A stretch of 64,000 nucleotides of DNA from Paenibacillus_AB sp036577625 (GCF_036577625.1 NZ_JARBDC010000032.1:1-64000); one strand, 5' to 3'; counted from the stretch's first letter, positions 55,781 through 63,756 are shown. Translations and numbers: made by a program. The notes: a model not told the origin generated them from the letters alone.

Positions 55781-56401
55781 TTACTTCCCCTTTTTATCGG
55801 CCGCGATATGGTAGACGCACTTGCCGCCGCCTTTGGCCAAACATTCGGTCCGCTCCACCTTCGTCTCGAGCAGCTCCTCGAACAGCTGCTGCTCGCATTC
55901 GCAAGCTTCGCCGTATTGTCCCGCCACCTGCGAGATCGGGCAATTGAACTCCTGGAGCACGAAACCGCCCTCGGTCCGCTCCCAGTTCGCCATATACCCG
56001 CCGGCGTTTTGAATATCCGCGAGACTTTCGACCTTCTCCTCCAGCGTCTTGCCTTCCATGATCGGCTCGTACTTGTGAAGCAGCCGCTCCTTCCGCTTGC
56101 CGAACAGCTCGGCGACAAGCCCGCCGTCGATCTCGCCCAGCAAATCGAGCGCCAGCGTATGGTAATTTTTCGGGAACAAATCTTCTGCCGCTTCGGTCAA
56201 ACGATATACGTGCATCGGCCTGCCCATGCTTTGCCGAACGATATGCGAATCGATATAGCCGTCCCGCTCGAGCGTGTTCAAGTGGCGCCGTACGGCCATC
56301 TCGGTGATAGCCAGCCGTTTGGCCATTTCGCTTACGCCGAGGGGTCCGCTGGTCTTGAGCATTTTAACGATCGTTTTTCTGGTGGAGGATTCCTGTTCCA
56401 T
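55781..56401 (-). CDS. SufR-like helix-turn-helix regulator with a C-terminal cysteine cluster
   Basis: A 206-residue regulator. A winged helix-turn-helix (residues about 8-65: SEMAKRLAITEMAVRRHLNT) is followed by a helical middle and a C-terminal cysteine set: C154, C167, C169, C187, C195 (FNCPISQVAGQYGEACEC, TECLAKGGGKC). This is the layout of the DeoR/ArsR-like SufR group, in which cysteines hold an iron-sulfur cluster. The start could be GTG at 56416; ATG at 56401 is chosen. No suf operon is adjacent, so the targets are unknown. Confidence 0.85.
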   Translation of the reverse strand: MEQESSTRKTIVKMLKTSGPLGVSEMAKRLAITEMAVRRHLNTLERDGYIDSHIVRQSMGRPMHVYRLTEAAEDLFPKNYHTLALDLLGEIDGGLVAELFGKRKERLLHKYEPIMEGKTLEEKVESLADIQNAGGYMANWERTEGGFVLQEFNCPISQVAGQYGEACECEQQLFEELLETKVERTECLAKGGGKCVYHIAADKKGK

Positions 56402-56573
56402 ATCCAACTCGCTCACGCCCCCCCTTGTCTGCTGGCGCACCCGAACAGGCGGATACGCGCTTATCGTCATTTTACCGCAAAAACGGACATTCGTAAATTA
56501 GTAAACAACATTGTTTCAAAAATAGGCGGAAGCGGAGGCGCATCGCCTCGGATGCATGCCCGCCGCTGCCCTT

Positions 56574-57005
56574 TTATGCCAATTCTTTCTCGATAAACCG
56601 CCGGACCGACTCGCCGAATTCGGTCAACAGCTCCGGCAGCCGGGCCGTAAGCGGATGAAGCTTGTCCCTTTCGGCGCGGGCGTATTCCTGCACGAGCGGC
56701 TTGCGCAATCGAACGAGCTGCTGCAGCGGCTCGTACAGCTCTTTCGCGAACACGCCTTCTCCGTAAACGATATCCACGATATCCTCGTAGCTGCTCGCGT
56801 CCCGCATCAAAAAACCGTCGATCAGCAAGCTGCCCACATCGGTTACGAGCTCGACGGACAAGTGCAGCACGCGCTCCTGCGCCAGCATCCGGATCAAGTC
56901 CGGCCGGTCGCCCTCCCATTCCGCCGCCAGCCTTTCGGCCGCTTCGGACAGCACCGGAATCATATTCAGCCTTTCGCCGATCTGCTCATGATTGACATAA
57001 TACAT
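56574..57005 (-). CDS. DUF86 family protein (HepT-like, YutE)
   Basis: A 143-residue helical protein of the DUF86/HepT family. The R-x(4)-H-like motif appears in MLAQERVLHLSVELVTDVG (about 40-58). HepT enzymes are ribonucleases or AMP-transfer targets paired with an MntA nucleotidyltransferase, but no MntA gene is next to this one; the chromosomal YutE orthologue of Bacillales is also single. Toxin function is therefore not implied. Confidence 0.8.
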   Translation of the reverse strand: MYYVNHEQIGERLNMIPVLSEAAERLAAEWEGDRPDLIRMLAQERVLHLSVELVTDVGSLLIDGFLMRDASSYEDIVDIVYGEGVFAKELYEPLQQLVRLRKPLVQEYARAERDKLHPLTARLPELLTEFGESVRRFIEKELA

Positions 57006-57015
57006 ACCGTTCCCC

Positions 57016-57156
57016 CTACTTTCCGCCGCGCTTGCGCTTGTTCCATTTGGCCCATACGATGACCGCGATAAAAGTAAGCGCGATAATGAGCACTACGAAC
57101 ATCGCCTGCCCGATGTCTTCCATTTCCAGCTTCGCTGCCGCCGGCAACCCGTACAT
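57016..57156 (-). CDS. Small membrane protein (46 residues)
   Basis: MYGLPAAAKLEMEDIGQAMF is followed by a single helix (VVLIIALTFIAVIVWAKW) and a basic end NKRKRGGK. ATG at 57156; a start four codons earlier (MVKR) is possible. It ends 10 bp before the DUF86 start, whose ribosome-binding site (GGGGGAACGG) lies in between, so the two look cotranscribed. Confidence 0.6.
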   Translation of the reverse strand: MYGLPAAAKLEMEDIGQAMFVVLIIALTFIAVIVWAKWNKRKRGGK

Positions 57157-57421
57157 TCGTTTCACCATCCTACCGATTGAAAAGCGGCCGATCCGTCGAA
57201 AAAGCCGCTGTCGTCTTCATCAGTTTAGCTTTGCCGGTTGCCGTCGTCAAGAAAACGCGCGAGCGCCGGACCGCGCGGAAGCCGTCGGCGAAAACGGCGT
57301 TTTCGGCGTCCCGTCTTCGCGTTCCGTCCTGCTTTTCGCTGTAAATCTACCTTTTTTAACAATTATCGTGTATAGTTAAACTAGAACATTCGCATGCGGC
57401 ACGAGGAGAGGGAAGCGAAGA

Positions 57422-57523
57422 ATGGTCGGAATTTGGGTGTTGCTCGGCATCATGACGGTCGTTATTATCGGCATTTTCATCTATGCCTTGAATAAAGGGT
57501 ACTCGAAGAAATGGGACGAATGA
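57422..57523 (+). CDS. Small membrane peptide (33 residues)
   Basis: MVGIWVLLGIMTVVIIGIFI, then YALNKGYSKKWDE: a single hydrophobic helix and a charged C terminus. GGAGAGGG lies about eight bases before the ATG. AT-rich promoter-like sequence (TTTTTTAACA, TATAGT near 57350-57375) lies upstream. No family recognised. Confidence 0.55.
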   Translation: MVGIWVLLGIMTVVIIGIFIYALNKGYSKKWDE

Positions 57524-57546
57524 ACCGCAAAAGCGCCGATCGGGGA

Positions 57547-57575
57547 TTGTCACACTTTGGGAATTGTTGTAAAAT
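57547..57575 (+). promoter_or_regulatory. Promoter of the LytTR gene
   Basis: TTGTCA (57547-57552), 17 bp, TAAAAT (57570-57575), 35 bp before the ATG. Confidence 0.7.
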
Positions 57576-57609
57576 AGAGGCGGAATAGACTTTAACGGAG
57601 GAAAAAGCC

Positions 57610-58044
57610 ATGATGATCCCCGTCCTGAAAGCAAAAAACGAGCAGGAAACGGAGCTCGTAATGCTCGACTTAAACGACGTTTTGTATATCAACATCGAGA
57701 AACGAAACATCGTCTACCATACGCTCGACGAGAAATATTACCATCTGTCCACGTTGTCCGAGCTTTACGATCATTTCTTCGACTGCGGCTTCGATCTGCT
57801 GGACAAAACGAATCTCGTCAATTTGAATAAAATCAAAAAGCTCGACAGCAAGCAGGGCAAAATTTACTTCGAAGAACATCCGACCAGCGACAGCAAATAC
57901 GCCACGGTAGCCTTCATCAAGCAAAAGATGTTCCACAACGTCATCTCCCGCGCAATCGCCAACAATACGAACACAAGCCTGGAGTACAGCGCCAAGCCGA
58001 CTGGCGACAATTTCCGCATCGTCCCCCGAACTTCGGAAGACTAA
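57610..58044 (+). CDS. Stand-alone LytTR DNA-binding domain protein
   Basis: A 144-residue protein with only a LytTR domain: VLYINIEKRNIVYHTLDEKY, YHLSTLSELYDHF, LLDKTNLVNLNKIKKLDSK. Residues 1-105 make the ten-strand LytTR fold; the tail is not conserved. No receiver domain or kinase is nearby, so it may be constitutively active or controlled by expression. AACGGAGG precedes the ATG. Confidence 0.85.
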   Translation: MMIPVLKAKNEQETELVMLDLNDVLYINIEKRNIVYHTLDEKYYHLSTLSELYDHFFDCGFDLLDKTNLVNLNKIKKLDSKQGKIYFEEHPTSDSKYATVAFIKQKMFHNVISRAIANNTNTSLEYSAKPTGDNFRIVPRTSED

Positions 58045-58070
58045 TCGAGCAGACGCCCATTATGCGTAAA

Positions 58071-58103
58071 AAAGAACCTTTCCGAAGAAAGGTTCTTTCA
58101 TTT
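58071..58103 (+). terminator. Terminator of the LytTR gene
   Basis: AAAGAACCTTTC-CGAA-GAAAGGTTCTTT and CATTTTG. Also works for the convergent small gene, whose stop codon overlaps the 3' arm. Confidence 0.8.
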
Positions 58104-58274
58104 TGTTTCCGCGAGGCTGCCGTTCATGTAGACGGTCCGGATCGGCTGGGCGGCCTCTTTCATAATTTCCAGCTGCTTGAAGCAGCGGCTGAGCACGAGC
58201 AGCTTCTCCTCCGCCTCGTGCTTCGTCAGCGGCGAGCCGAGTTTTTTCCCTTTGTAGCTTATGTAGTAAGGCAT
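58098..58274 (-). CDS. Unknown 58-residue protein
   Basis: MPYYISYKGKKLGSPLTKHE and AEEKLLVLSRCFKQLEIMKE are followed by AAQPIRTVYMNGSLAETK. Possible beta hairpin, then helix. AAAGGAGG precedes the ATG at 58274; a longer upstream frame lacks a site. Not recognised. Single gene between the LytTR gene and the holin gene. Confidence 0.65.
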   Translation of the reverse strand: MPYYISYKGKKLGSPLTKHEAEEKLLVLSRCFKQLEIMKEAAQPIRTVYMNGSLAETK

Positions 58275-58418
58275 GCTCTCCAGCCTCCTTTGCATTCTTT
58301 CTTTCAAGCGGCTCTGATGGTGACCTTCTACTAATGTATACGTGCGCCGAACGAAAAATGTTACCGTAGCATAAATATTTTTTTTACGTTTTTTGATATA
58401 TTTCGACATTCGTTCCGG

Positions 58419-58820
58419 TTATTTCGTGTCGTCCTGCTTATTTTTCAGCACTTCGATGAGCTTGCGTACCCGGTCCGGCAGCGGCAATCCCAGCTTTCCG
58501 CAATTTTCGGTTATCGAGACCAGTTCGTTAGCCATATAAAAATAAATAAACCCGACCATAAACAGGTTCGTGCCGAGCAGCAAATCGAACCGATGGCCGA
58601 TCATGACGATGACGACCATCAACCCTTTTTTCCATATGCCCCAAAACCCTTTCAGGCTGTTCAATCCTCTTCCTTGCTTTAACGAAGCGGCTATTCCCGT
58701 CGCATAGTCGACCGCGATCAATAGAAAAAACAGCTGCACCAACTCACTCCAGCCCCCGAACATGTAGTTTAACGCCGCTCCGACGATGCCGACCGCACTG
58801 CTGAAGCCGAATTGCTGCAT
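58419..58820 (-). CDS. Phage-type holin family protein (holin 4 superfamily)
   Basis: A 133-residue protein with three to four hydrophobic segments and the motif LFFLLIAVDYATGIAASLKQGRGLNSLKGFWGI (about 32-64), the hallmark D-x-x-TG of the Cph1/toxin-secretion holin family; the C-terminal GLPLPDRVRKLIEVLKNK is also typical. No lysin or phage gene is nearby. In Bacillales such lone holins occur on the chromosome and may serve export or cell death. GGGAGGG precedes the ATG. Confidence 0.85.
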   Translation of the reverse strand: MQQFGFSSAVGIVGAALNYMFGGWSELVQLFFLLIAVDYATGIAASLKQGRGLNSLKGFWGIWKKGLMVVIVMIGHRFDLLLGTNLFMVGFIYFYMANELVSITENCGKLGLPLPDRVRKLIEVLKNKQDDTK

Positions 58821-58937
58821 GGCGACCGATCCCTCCCCCCGCCTTGTTTCTATCAGAATATGCGCAAAATAATAGAAACGTGACGGGTTCTCCGGCGGAA
58901 ATCGACGCCTTCGCGCCGCTTTACGGCCGAAACGAAA

Positions 58938-58975
58938 AAAGCTTTGTCTCTCAATGGAGACAAAGCTTTCAACTT
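58938..58975 (-). terminator. Terminator of mobA
   Basis: AAAGCTTTGTCTC and GAGACAAAGCTTT form a 13-bp stem around ATTGA or TCAAT; on the minus strand it ends in CTTTTTTCG. Confidence 0.8.
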
Positions 58976-59041
58976 CCCGGCTTTATGACGTTTGAAACAG
59001 GGCGGCCGCCGGTCGCCGGTCGGATGCGCCGCCGCAGCCGC

Positions 59042-59656
59042 TCAGCCGCGCCGCGAGGCGTCCGCATCCATCCGCAGCGCTTCGCTCCACTCCTCGGGCG
59101 TATTCGCGTTGACCGCAAACCGCGAATCGATGCCGCGTTCGACGAATTCGTCTTCCTCGGCCGCCTCCCAGCGAACGGCATCGAGCAGCGCCGTCACGCG
59201 AAGCGTCCCCGCCTCCAGCAGCTTGCGAACGGCCGCCGCGCACGCCGTTCGATACACCGCATGGAGCGGCTGCAGCCGGCCCGCGATTCGCGGCACGACG
59301 GCGTCCAGCTCCGGCCGCAGCCGGCTCCGCATGTACGCGGCGGCGTCCGCCGAAACGAACGGCATGTCGCAGCCGACGATCCATGCGCATTCGCCGCGGG
59401 CGGCGGACAGCGCCGCGTGAATGCCGCCGAGCGGGCCCGAATCGGGGTAGACGTCCTTGGCGACCCGCACGGATTCGCCGGCCAACCCCGCAAACGGGCC
59501 GCCGTCGTTCGCGACGATCACGATTTCTCCGCATACCGGAGACATCAGGCGAATTTGCCGCTCGACGAGCGTTTCCCCGCCGATCGTCAGAAGCGCCTTC
59601 GGGCGCCCGCCCATTCTTCGGTTTTTCCCGCCCGCCAGCACGACTCCGGTCAGCAT
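59042..59656 (-). CDS. mobA: Molybdenum cofactor guanylyltransferase
   Basis: A 204-residue MobA: GTP-binding loop LAGGKNRRMGGRPKALLTIGG (about 8-28), DVYPDSGPLGGIHAAL (about 68-83) and GCDMPFVS (about 94-101). It attaches GMP to molybdopterin to give the bis-MGD form. The only other molybdenum-type enzyme in view is the sulfite-oxidase-like protein at 11195, which normally uses Mo-MPT without nucleotide, so mobA serves enzymes outside this window. Confidence 0.93.
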   Translation of the reverse strand: MLTGVVLAGGKNRRMGGRPKALLTIGGETLVERQIRLMSPVCGEIVIVANDGGPFAGLAGESVRVAKDVYPDSGPLGGIHAALSAARGECAWIVGCDMPFVSADAAAYMRSRLRPELDAVVPRIAGRLQPLHAVYRTACAAAVRKLLEAGTLRVTALLDAVRWEAAEEDEFVERGIDSRFAVNANTPEEWSEALRMDADASRRG

Positions 59657-59869
59657 GCGCGAGTCTCCCCTTTCGTGTTCGATTCGATAGAATCTATTTC
59701 GATTTGATCTCCGCTTGTTCCTGCGCTGCCGCCGAACCCGCTTCCCGAATAAAACTGTGACGGAAATAGAGCATATTTCGCTTTTTTTTGATAAGATAGA
59801 ATATAGTTATTTTATTCGACGCATCCGTGCCGAACTACTTCATGTTGGAATCGAGGAGGAACATGCTTT

Positions 59870-61555
59870 ATGTCTAAAGCCAAAATGAGATCGGACATGA
59901 TCAAGCGGGGATTCGACCGCGCGCCTCACCGCAGCTTGCTGCGCGCCGCGGGCGTTAAGGAAGAGGATTTCGACAAACCGTTTATCGCGGTATGCAACTC
60001 GTATCTCGACATCGTACCGGGTCACGTCCATTTGCAGGAATTCGGCCGCATCGTCAAGGAAGCGATTCGCGAAGCGGGCGGCGTTCCGTTCGAATTCAAT
60101 ACGATCGGCGTCGACGACGGGATCGCGATGGGCCATATCGGCATGCGCTACTCGCTGGCGAGCCGCGAAATTATCGCCGACTCCGTGGAAACGATGGTGA
60201 ACGCGCATTGGTTCGACGGCATGGTGTGCATCCCGAACTGCGACAAAATTACGCCGGGGATGATGATGGCCGCCCTGCGCGTCAACATCCCGACGATCTT
60301 CGTCAGCGGCGGGCCGATGAAAGCCGGACGGACGAAGGACGGCCGCGCCATCTCGCTCACCTCCGTCTTCGAAGGCGTCGGCGCTTACATGACCGGCAAA
60401 ATCGACGAGAAAAGCTTGGAGGAGCTCGAGCAATACGGCTGTCCGACGTGCGGCTCGTGCTCGGGCATGTTTACCGCCAACTCGATGAACTGTCTCGCCG
60501 AGGTGCTCGGCCTTGCGCTGCCGGGCAACGGCACCATTCTCGCCGTCGCACCGGAACGCCGCGAATTCGTGAAAAAATCGGCGAAGCAGCTGATGGAGCT
60601 CATCAAGCTGGACCTGAAGCCGCGCGACATCGTGACGAAAGCTTCGATCGACAACGCGTTCGCGCTCGACATGGCGATGGGCGGCTCCACGAACACGGTG
60701 CTGCATACGCTCGCGCTGGCGCGCGAAGCGGAGATCGACTATCCGATCGAGCGCATCAACGAAGTGGCGAAGCGCGTTCCGTACTTGTGCAAGCTCGCGC
60801 CGGCATCCGACCATCACATCGAAGATTTGCACAATGCGGGCGGCGTCAGCGCGATCATCAACGAGCTGTTCAAGAAGGAAGGCGCTCTGGACGGCAGCGT
60901 GATGACCGTATCCGGCAAGACGCTTCGCGAAAACGTCGCCGGCTGCGACATTACCGATCCGACCGTCATCCGGTCGATCGAGGATCCGCACAGCAAGGAA
61001 GGCGGCCTGTCCGTCATGTTCGGCAACCTCGCCCCGAACGGCTCGATCATCAAAGTCGGCGCGGTCGACAAATCGGTCGGCGGCTACCATCGCGGACCGG
61101 CGATTTGCTTCGACTCGCAGGACGAAGCGCTGGCCGGCATCGCGAACGGCAAAGTGAAGGAAGGCCACGTCGTCGTCATCCGCTACGAAGGGCCGAAAGG
61201 CGGTCCGGGCATGCCGGAAATGCTCGCCCCGACGTCGCAAATCGTCGGCATGGGCCTCGGCACGAAGGTCGGGCTCATCACGGACGGCCGGTTCTCCGGC
61301 GCCTCCCGCGGCATCTCGATCGGCCACGTTTCCCCGGAAGCGGCCGAGGGCGGTCCGATCGCGTTCGTGCGCGACGGCGACATGATCGAGCTCGACATGA
61401 ACAACCGGACGATTACGCTCGAGGTCAGCGACGAGGAGCTGGAACGCCGCCGCGCGGAGTGGAAAGGCTTCGAGCCGAAAATCAAACGCGGCTATCTCGC
61501 CCGTTACTCCGCTCTCGTTACGAACGCCAGCCAGGGCGGCGTCATGAAAATGTAA
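59870..61555 (+). CDS. ilvD: Dihydroxy-acid dehydratase
   Basis: A 561-residue iron-sulfur dehydratase for valine, leucine, isoleucine and pantothenate synthesis. Cluster cysteines: the first near residue 43 (CNSYLDI), CIPNCDKITPGM near 119 and CPTCGSCSGMFTANSMNC near 190. The C-terminal part ends in TDGRFSGASRGISIGHVSPEA with the catalytic serine region. The ATG at 59870 follows GAGGAGG by ten bases; another ATG seven bases earlier reads into a stop. Alone rather than in an ilvBNC operon. No T-box is visible in the leader. Confidence 0.97.
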   Translation: MSKAKMRSDMIKRGFDRAPHRSLLRAAGVKEEDFDKPFIAVCNSYLDIVPGHVHLQEFGRIVKEAIREAGGVPFEFNTIGVDDGIAMGHIGMRYSLASREIIADSVETMVNAHWFDGMVCIPNCDKITPGMMMAALRVNIPTIFVSGGPMKAGRTKDGRAISLTSVFEGVGAYMTGKIDEKSLEELEQYGCPTCGSCSGMFTANSMNCLAEVLGLALPGNGTILAVAPERREFVKKSAKQLMELIKLDLKPRDIVTKASIDNAFALDMAMGGSTNTVLHTLALAREAEIDYPIERINEVAKRVPYLCKLAPASDHHIEDLHNAGGVSAIINELFKKEGALDGSVMTVSGKTLRENVAGCDITDPTVIRSIEDPHSKEGGLSVMFGNLAPNGSIIKVGAVDKSVGGYHRGPAICFDSQDEALAGIANGKVKEGHVVVIRYEGPKGGPGMPEMLAPTSQIVGMGLGTKVGLITDGRFSGASRGISIGHVSPEAAEGGPIAFVRDGDMIELDMNNRTITLEVSDEELERRRAEWKGFEPKIKRGYLARYSALVTNASQGGVMKM

Positions 61556-61576
61556 GACGAAATGGAAGAACGAATT

Positions 61577-61606
61577 GCAAAAACCCGGCCAAGCCGGGTT
61601 TTTTGC
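61577..61606. terminator. Bidirectional terminator
   Basis: GCAAAAACCCGGC-CAA-GCCGGGTTTTTTGC; T-run on both strands, between ilvD and the convergent gene. Confidence 0.9.
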
Positions 61607-61619
61607 ATTCGCCAAGCCA

Positions 61620-62114
61620 TCAATTCGCCCCCTTCGCTTTGGTCTCTTGCCGCTTGGCCAAATGGCGGACGATCGGGTACAGCGCGTTCAGGTCGTCGAT
61701 CGGCAATCGGTCGATCAGCAGCAAAAGCTCTTCCTTGATTGGAAGCTCTTTAGGGCCGGATTCCTTCCCGGCGGTCGATTCCGGGTTATGCTTGTCCGTC
61801 TGCCCGACCGAAGGTTCCGCATGCTCCTGCTCTTGCTGCTCCTGCCGCTTCTTGCTCCCGTCCTCGGGTCGAACCGATTCGCCGACGTCGGCCTCGGTCC
61901 GCTTCGTTTCGGCCGACAGCGCATCCTCGATTTGCGTCAGCGAAATATTTTCGACGCTTTTTTTATCCTCGTCGTAAAACAAAATCGTTTGCCGTTCCGC
62001 ATCGAACGAGTATACTCTCCCATGCGCCACTTTCTTGTGCCCGGCATGGATGTAGTGCATCTCGATGATGCATTGCGAATTTTTCCATTGGTTCAATAAA
62101 TCCAATATGCCCAT
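61620..62114 (-). CDS. Unknown 164-residue protein
   Basis: Residues 1-70 look like a small beta barrel (CIIEMHYIHAGHKKVAHGRV, TILFYDEDKKSVENISLTQI), 75-120 are a charged Glu/Gln/Lys linker (RPEDGSKKRQEQQEQEHAE), and 125-160 are a helical hairpin (KEELLLLIDRLPIDDLNALYP). It has no signal peptide. Family not recognised, but it looks conserved-type by composition. ATG preceded by GGGGTAGCGGCG. Confidence 0.7.
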   Translation of the reverse strand: MGILDLLNQWKNSQCIIEMHYIHAGHKKVAHGRVYSFDAERQTILFYDEDKKSVENISLTQIEDALSAETKRTEADVGESVRPEDGSKKRQEQQEQEHAEPSVGQTDKHNPESTAGKESGPKELPIKEELLLLIDRLPIDDLNALYPIVRHLAKRQETKAKGAN

Positions 62115-62262
62115 TCGCCGCTACCCCGCTTGCATCCAGTTTCTATTGCTATTTTACTATATCATTCCCGAATCCAATGTAAAGATTGGAAAGCATTTTA
62201 CCGGTCCGAAGACGAGCGATTACGGTCATTTCGGATTGGGAAAACAAACTGTCAAAAACCAG

Positions 62263-62292
62263 TTGCAAACGATAGGACGGATGTTGTATACT
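62263..62292 (+). promoter_or_regulatory. Promoter of tRNA-Ala
   Basis: TTGCAA (62263-62268), 18 bp, TATACT (62287-62292), 36 bp before the tRNA. Confidence 0.7.
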
Positions 62293-62328
62293 AAAAAAGT
62301 CGCTTGAACGAGCAGCATCAAATCGCCT

Positions 62329-62401
62329 GGGGCCATAGCTCAGCTGGGAGAGCGCATCGCTGGCAGCGATGAGGTCAGGGGTTCGATCCCCCTTGGCTCC
62401 A
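62329..62401 (+). tRNA. tRNA-Ala (anticodon GGC)
   Basis: A full cloverleaf: acceptor GGGGCCA/TGGCTCC with the G3-U70 pair that marks alanine tRNA, D arm GCTCAGCTGGGAGAGC, anticodon arm CATCG-CTGGCAG-CGATG with GGC at 34-36, and T arm with GTTCGATCC. CCA is not encoded. It decodes GCC/GCU. Confidence 0.97.
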
Positions 62402-62402
62402 T

Positions 62403-62446
62403 AACAAACGAAAGCTCCACTCGAAAGAGTGGGGCTTTCGTTTGTT
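62403..62446 (+). terminator. Terminator of tRNA-Ala
   Basis: AACAAACGAAAGC and GCTTTCGTTTGTT with inner CCACTC-GAAA-GAGTGG. A very stable stem. Confidence 0.8.
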
Positions 62447-62458
62447 ACAGAAGTTGGG

Positions 62459-62700
62459 GAGCGAACCCCTGCAGGGGTTCAGACCGCGCGGACGTAGCGT
62501 AGCGAAGGAGCACGGCATCGAAATCTTCCGCTGCGATCGGCTTCGTCGAAACCGCATCTCCGCAAAGTAAATCAGGATTCTCGATATCCCCCTTGGCTCC
62601 ATAACAAAAAACGCGGACCTATTGGTTCGCGTTTTTATTATGTCCAAGGGCCGGAGCGAACCCCTGCAAGGGGTTCAGACCGCGCGCACGCAGCGTCGCC
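62459..62700 (+). repeat. Partial tandem copy of the tRNA-Ala 3' region
   Basis: The tRNA 3' end (CCCCCTTGGCTCCATAACAA at 62388-62407) recurs exactly 200 bp downstream at 62588-62607, again followed by a terminator, and the segment after the terminators is duplicated too (GAGCGAACCCCTGC at 62459 and at 62654, continuing GGGGTTCAGACCGCGCG). The first copy contains the perfect palindrome GAACCCCTGCAGGGGTTC. So a tRNA-plus-tail unit was duplicated and the second tRNA body was lost, or an integration event left a remnant. Confidence 0.7.
62607..62640 (+). terminator. Second terminator, downstream of the tRNA remnant
   Basis: AAAAACGCG...CGCGTTTTTATT, placed after the tRNA 3'-end copy just as the first terminator follows the intact tRNA. 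Confidence 0.65.
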
Positions 62701-62888
62701 GAAGAGCGTAACGGACACCACGGACGCTAATATGCGAAAAACAGCCGATTTCAAATTTTAACGGTCACCACAGCGCTTATTCATCCCGAAACGGTGACGA
62801 AAGAAGCATTTTTCACGAAATAGCTGCATCTGTGTCCTTTAAAACTCAAATTTCTCGAAAATGGCCTCAATAGCGGCCGCCATGTCCG
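62701..62888. other. Gene-free tail region
   Basis: No gene seen. It holds TAACGGACACCACGG (62709-62723), whose inverse lies at 53647-53661 after the NAGPA-domain gene, and a second similar run AACGGTCACCACAGCG at 62760. Confidence 0.35.
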
Positions 62889-63614
62889 TTAGCCCCTACC
62901 CCTAGCCCTTCCGCCTTCCGCCTTCCGCCCTGCCCCGTCCCGCGTTCGGTTTGCTTCGGCGCTCTCCTCCAAACGCAGCCGATAAGTGCGATATCGCTGC
63001 CTGCCGCTGGCAACCGACAGCATATTTCGCTCGACCAGCCCATGCAAAATACGCCGGGTATGCCGCTCGGAAAGCCGAAGATGACCGGCAAGATCGGCTG
63101 CGGAAAAAGAATGCGGCAAACGGCGAGCGAAGCGAATCGTTTCCGCTTCGGCCCAATCCAAATCGGACGACAGAGGGGTGGAGACGAACTTTCCGATAAA
63201 GGCCAGTATGAGCTGCTTGCAATATTCCGGCTCTTCGACTATGGAGAGATAGGCGACGGAGAGCAGGGTCCAATCATCAAGCACTAGCATCGAATGCTTT
63301 TTGCACAAATCTTTGAAGCGGGTAACCCCGATATCCCGGGCGTGCGATCGAAAGTCTTGGATCTCGATGCAGCCTTTGGCGCCCCCCGGCATATACGCAA
63401 GGTCGAGATAACGAACGGCGTTGTACATATCCCGGACCTCCCATTCGGGGTACAGATGGTCCAAATTCCCGACGGCCGGGAACCAACAGGATCGCAGAAA
63501 CTCCACGGTGCCGTGAGTCAAACCCTTTTCGAGAAGCTCGCGTCTTCTCTGATTTTTCTCGTCCGCCATGTTCCGCTGCAGCCACTCCTCGTACGTTTTC
63601 GCAAATAGGCTCAT
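62889..63614 (-). CDS. Probable transcriptional regulator with C-terminal winged helix
   Basis: A 241-residue cytosolic protein. Residues 1-155 are helical and not recognised (EEWLQRNMADEKNQRRRELL, GGAKGCIEIQDFRSHARDIG). Residues about 163-222 look like a winged helix: FARRLPHSFSAADLAGHLRL, then SERHTRRILHGLVERNMLS. The last 18 residues (RTRDGAGRKAEGGRARGRG region) come from a GGAAGGC simple repeat and are probably not functional. The ATG at 63614 follows AAAGGGGG. The ATG overlaps the stop of a 28-codon upstream ORF that contains an intrinsic terminator. Confidence 0.65.
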   Translation of the reverse strand: MSLFAKTYEEWLQRNMADEKNQRRRELLEKGLTHGTVEFLRSCWFPAVGNLDHLYPEWEVRDMYNAVRYLDLAYMPGGAKGCIEIQDFRSHARDIGVTRFKDLCKKHSMLVLDDWTLLSVAYLSIVEEPEYCKQLILAFIGKFVSTPLSSDLDWAEAETIRFARRLPHSFSAADLAGHLRLSERHTRRILHGLVERNMLSVASGRQRYRTYRLRLEESAEANRTRDGAGRKAEGGRARGRG

Positions 63615-63697
63615 TGCCCAAATCCCCCTTTCGCCGGCAAACAAAAAAGCCGCTTCAATACGGCAGCCTCAGATGGATGCTCGTATTCAAGCGGCAT
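63611..63697 (-). CDS. Leader ORF (28 codons) upstream of and overlapping the regulator gene
   Basis: MPLEYEHPSEAAVLKRLFCL and PAKGGFGQ, ending in TGA that overlaps the regulator ATG (ATGA). The start codon is at the base of the terminator stem and the ORF crosses the whole hairpin and its U-tract. The ribosome-binding site (GGCGTGA) is weak. Arrangement is the same as in the TolB-like leader at 42552-42731. Confidence 0.45.
   Translation of the reverse strand: MPLEYEHPSEAAVLKRLFCLPAKGGFGQ
63643..63695 (-). terminator. Intrinsic terminator in the regulator leader
   Basis: On the minus strand GCCGCTTGAATACG pairs with CGTATTGAAGCGGC (one mismatch in 14), followed by TTTTTT. It lies between the promoter (63728-63756) and the gene, so it is an attenuator unless it ends some other message. 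Confidence 0.8.
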
Positions 63698-63727
63698 GTG
63701 CTTCACGCCGATACCCGTTACGATAAA

Positions 63728-63756
63728 AGTATACACGATTCTTTAAAATACCTCAA
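63728..63756 (-). promoter_or_regulatory. Promoter of the regulator gene
   Basis: Minus strand TTGAGG (63756-63751), 17 bp, TATACT (63733-63728). The start point near 63721 precedes the attenuator. Confidence 0.65.

Noticed and set aside
56574..57005. HepT/MntA toxin-antitoxin module
   Set aside because: No MntA-type nucleotidyltransferase is adjacent; the nucleotidyltransferase at 43045 is 13 kb away, longer and unrelated in context.
58419..58820. Prophage remnant
   Set aside because: A single holin-family gene among core genes, with no integrase, portal, capsid, tail or lysin; lone holins are common in Bacillales chromosomes.
59657..59869. T-box leader before ilvD
   Set aside because: No T-box sequence (AGGGTGGNACCGCG) or terminator/antiterminator pair is visible in the 213-bp gap.
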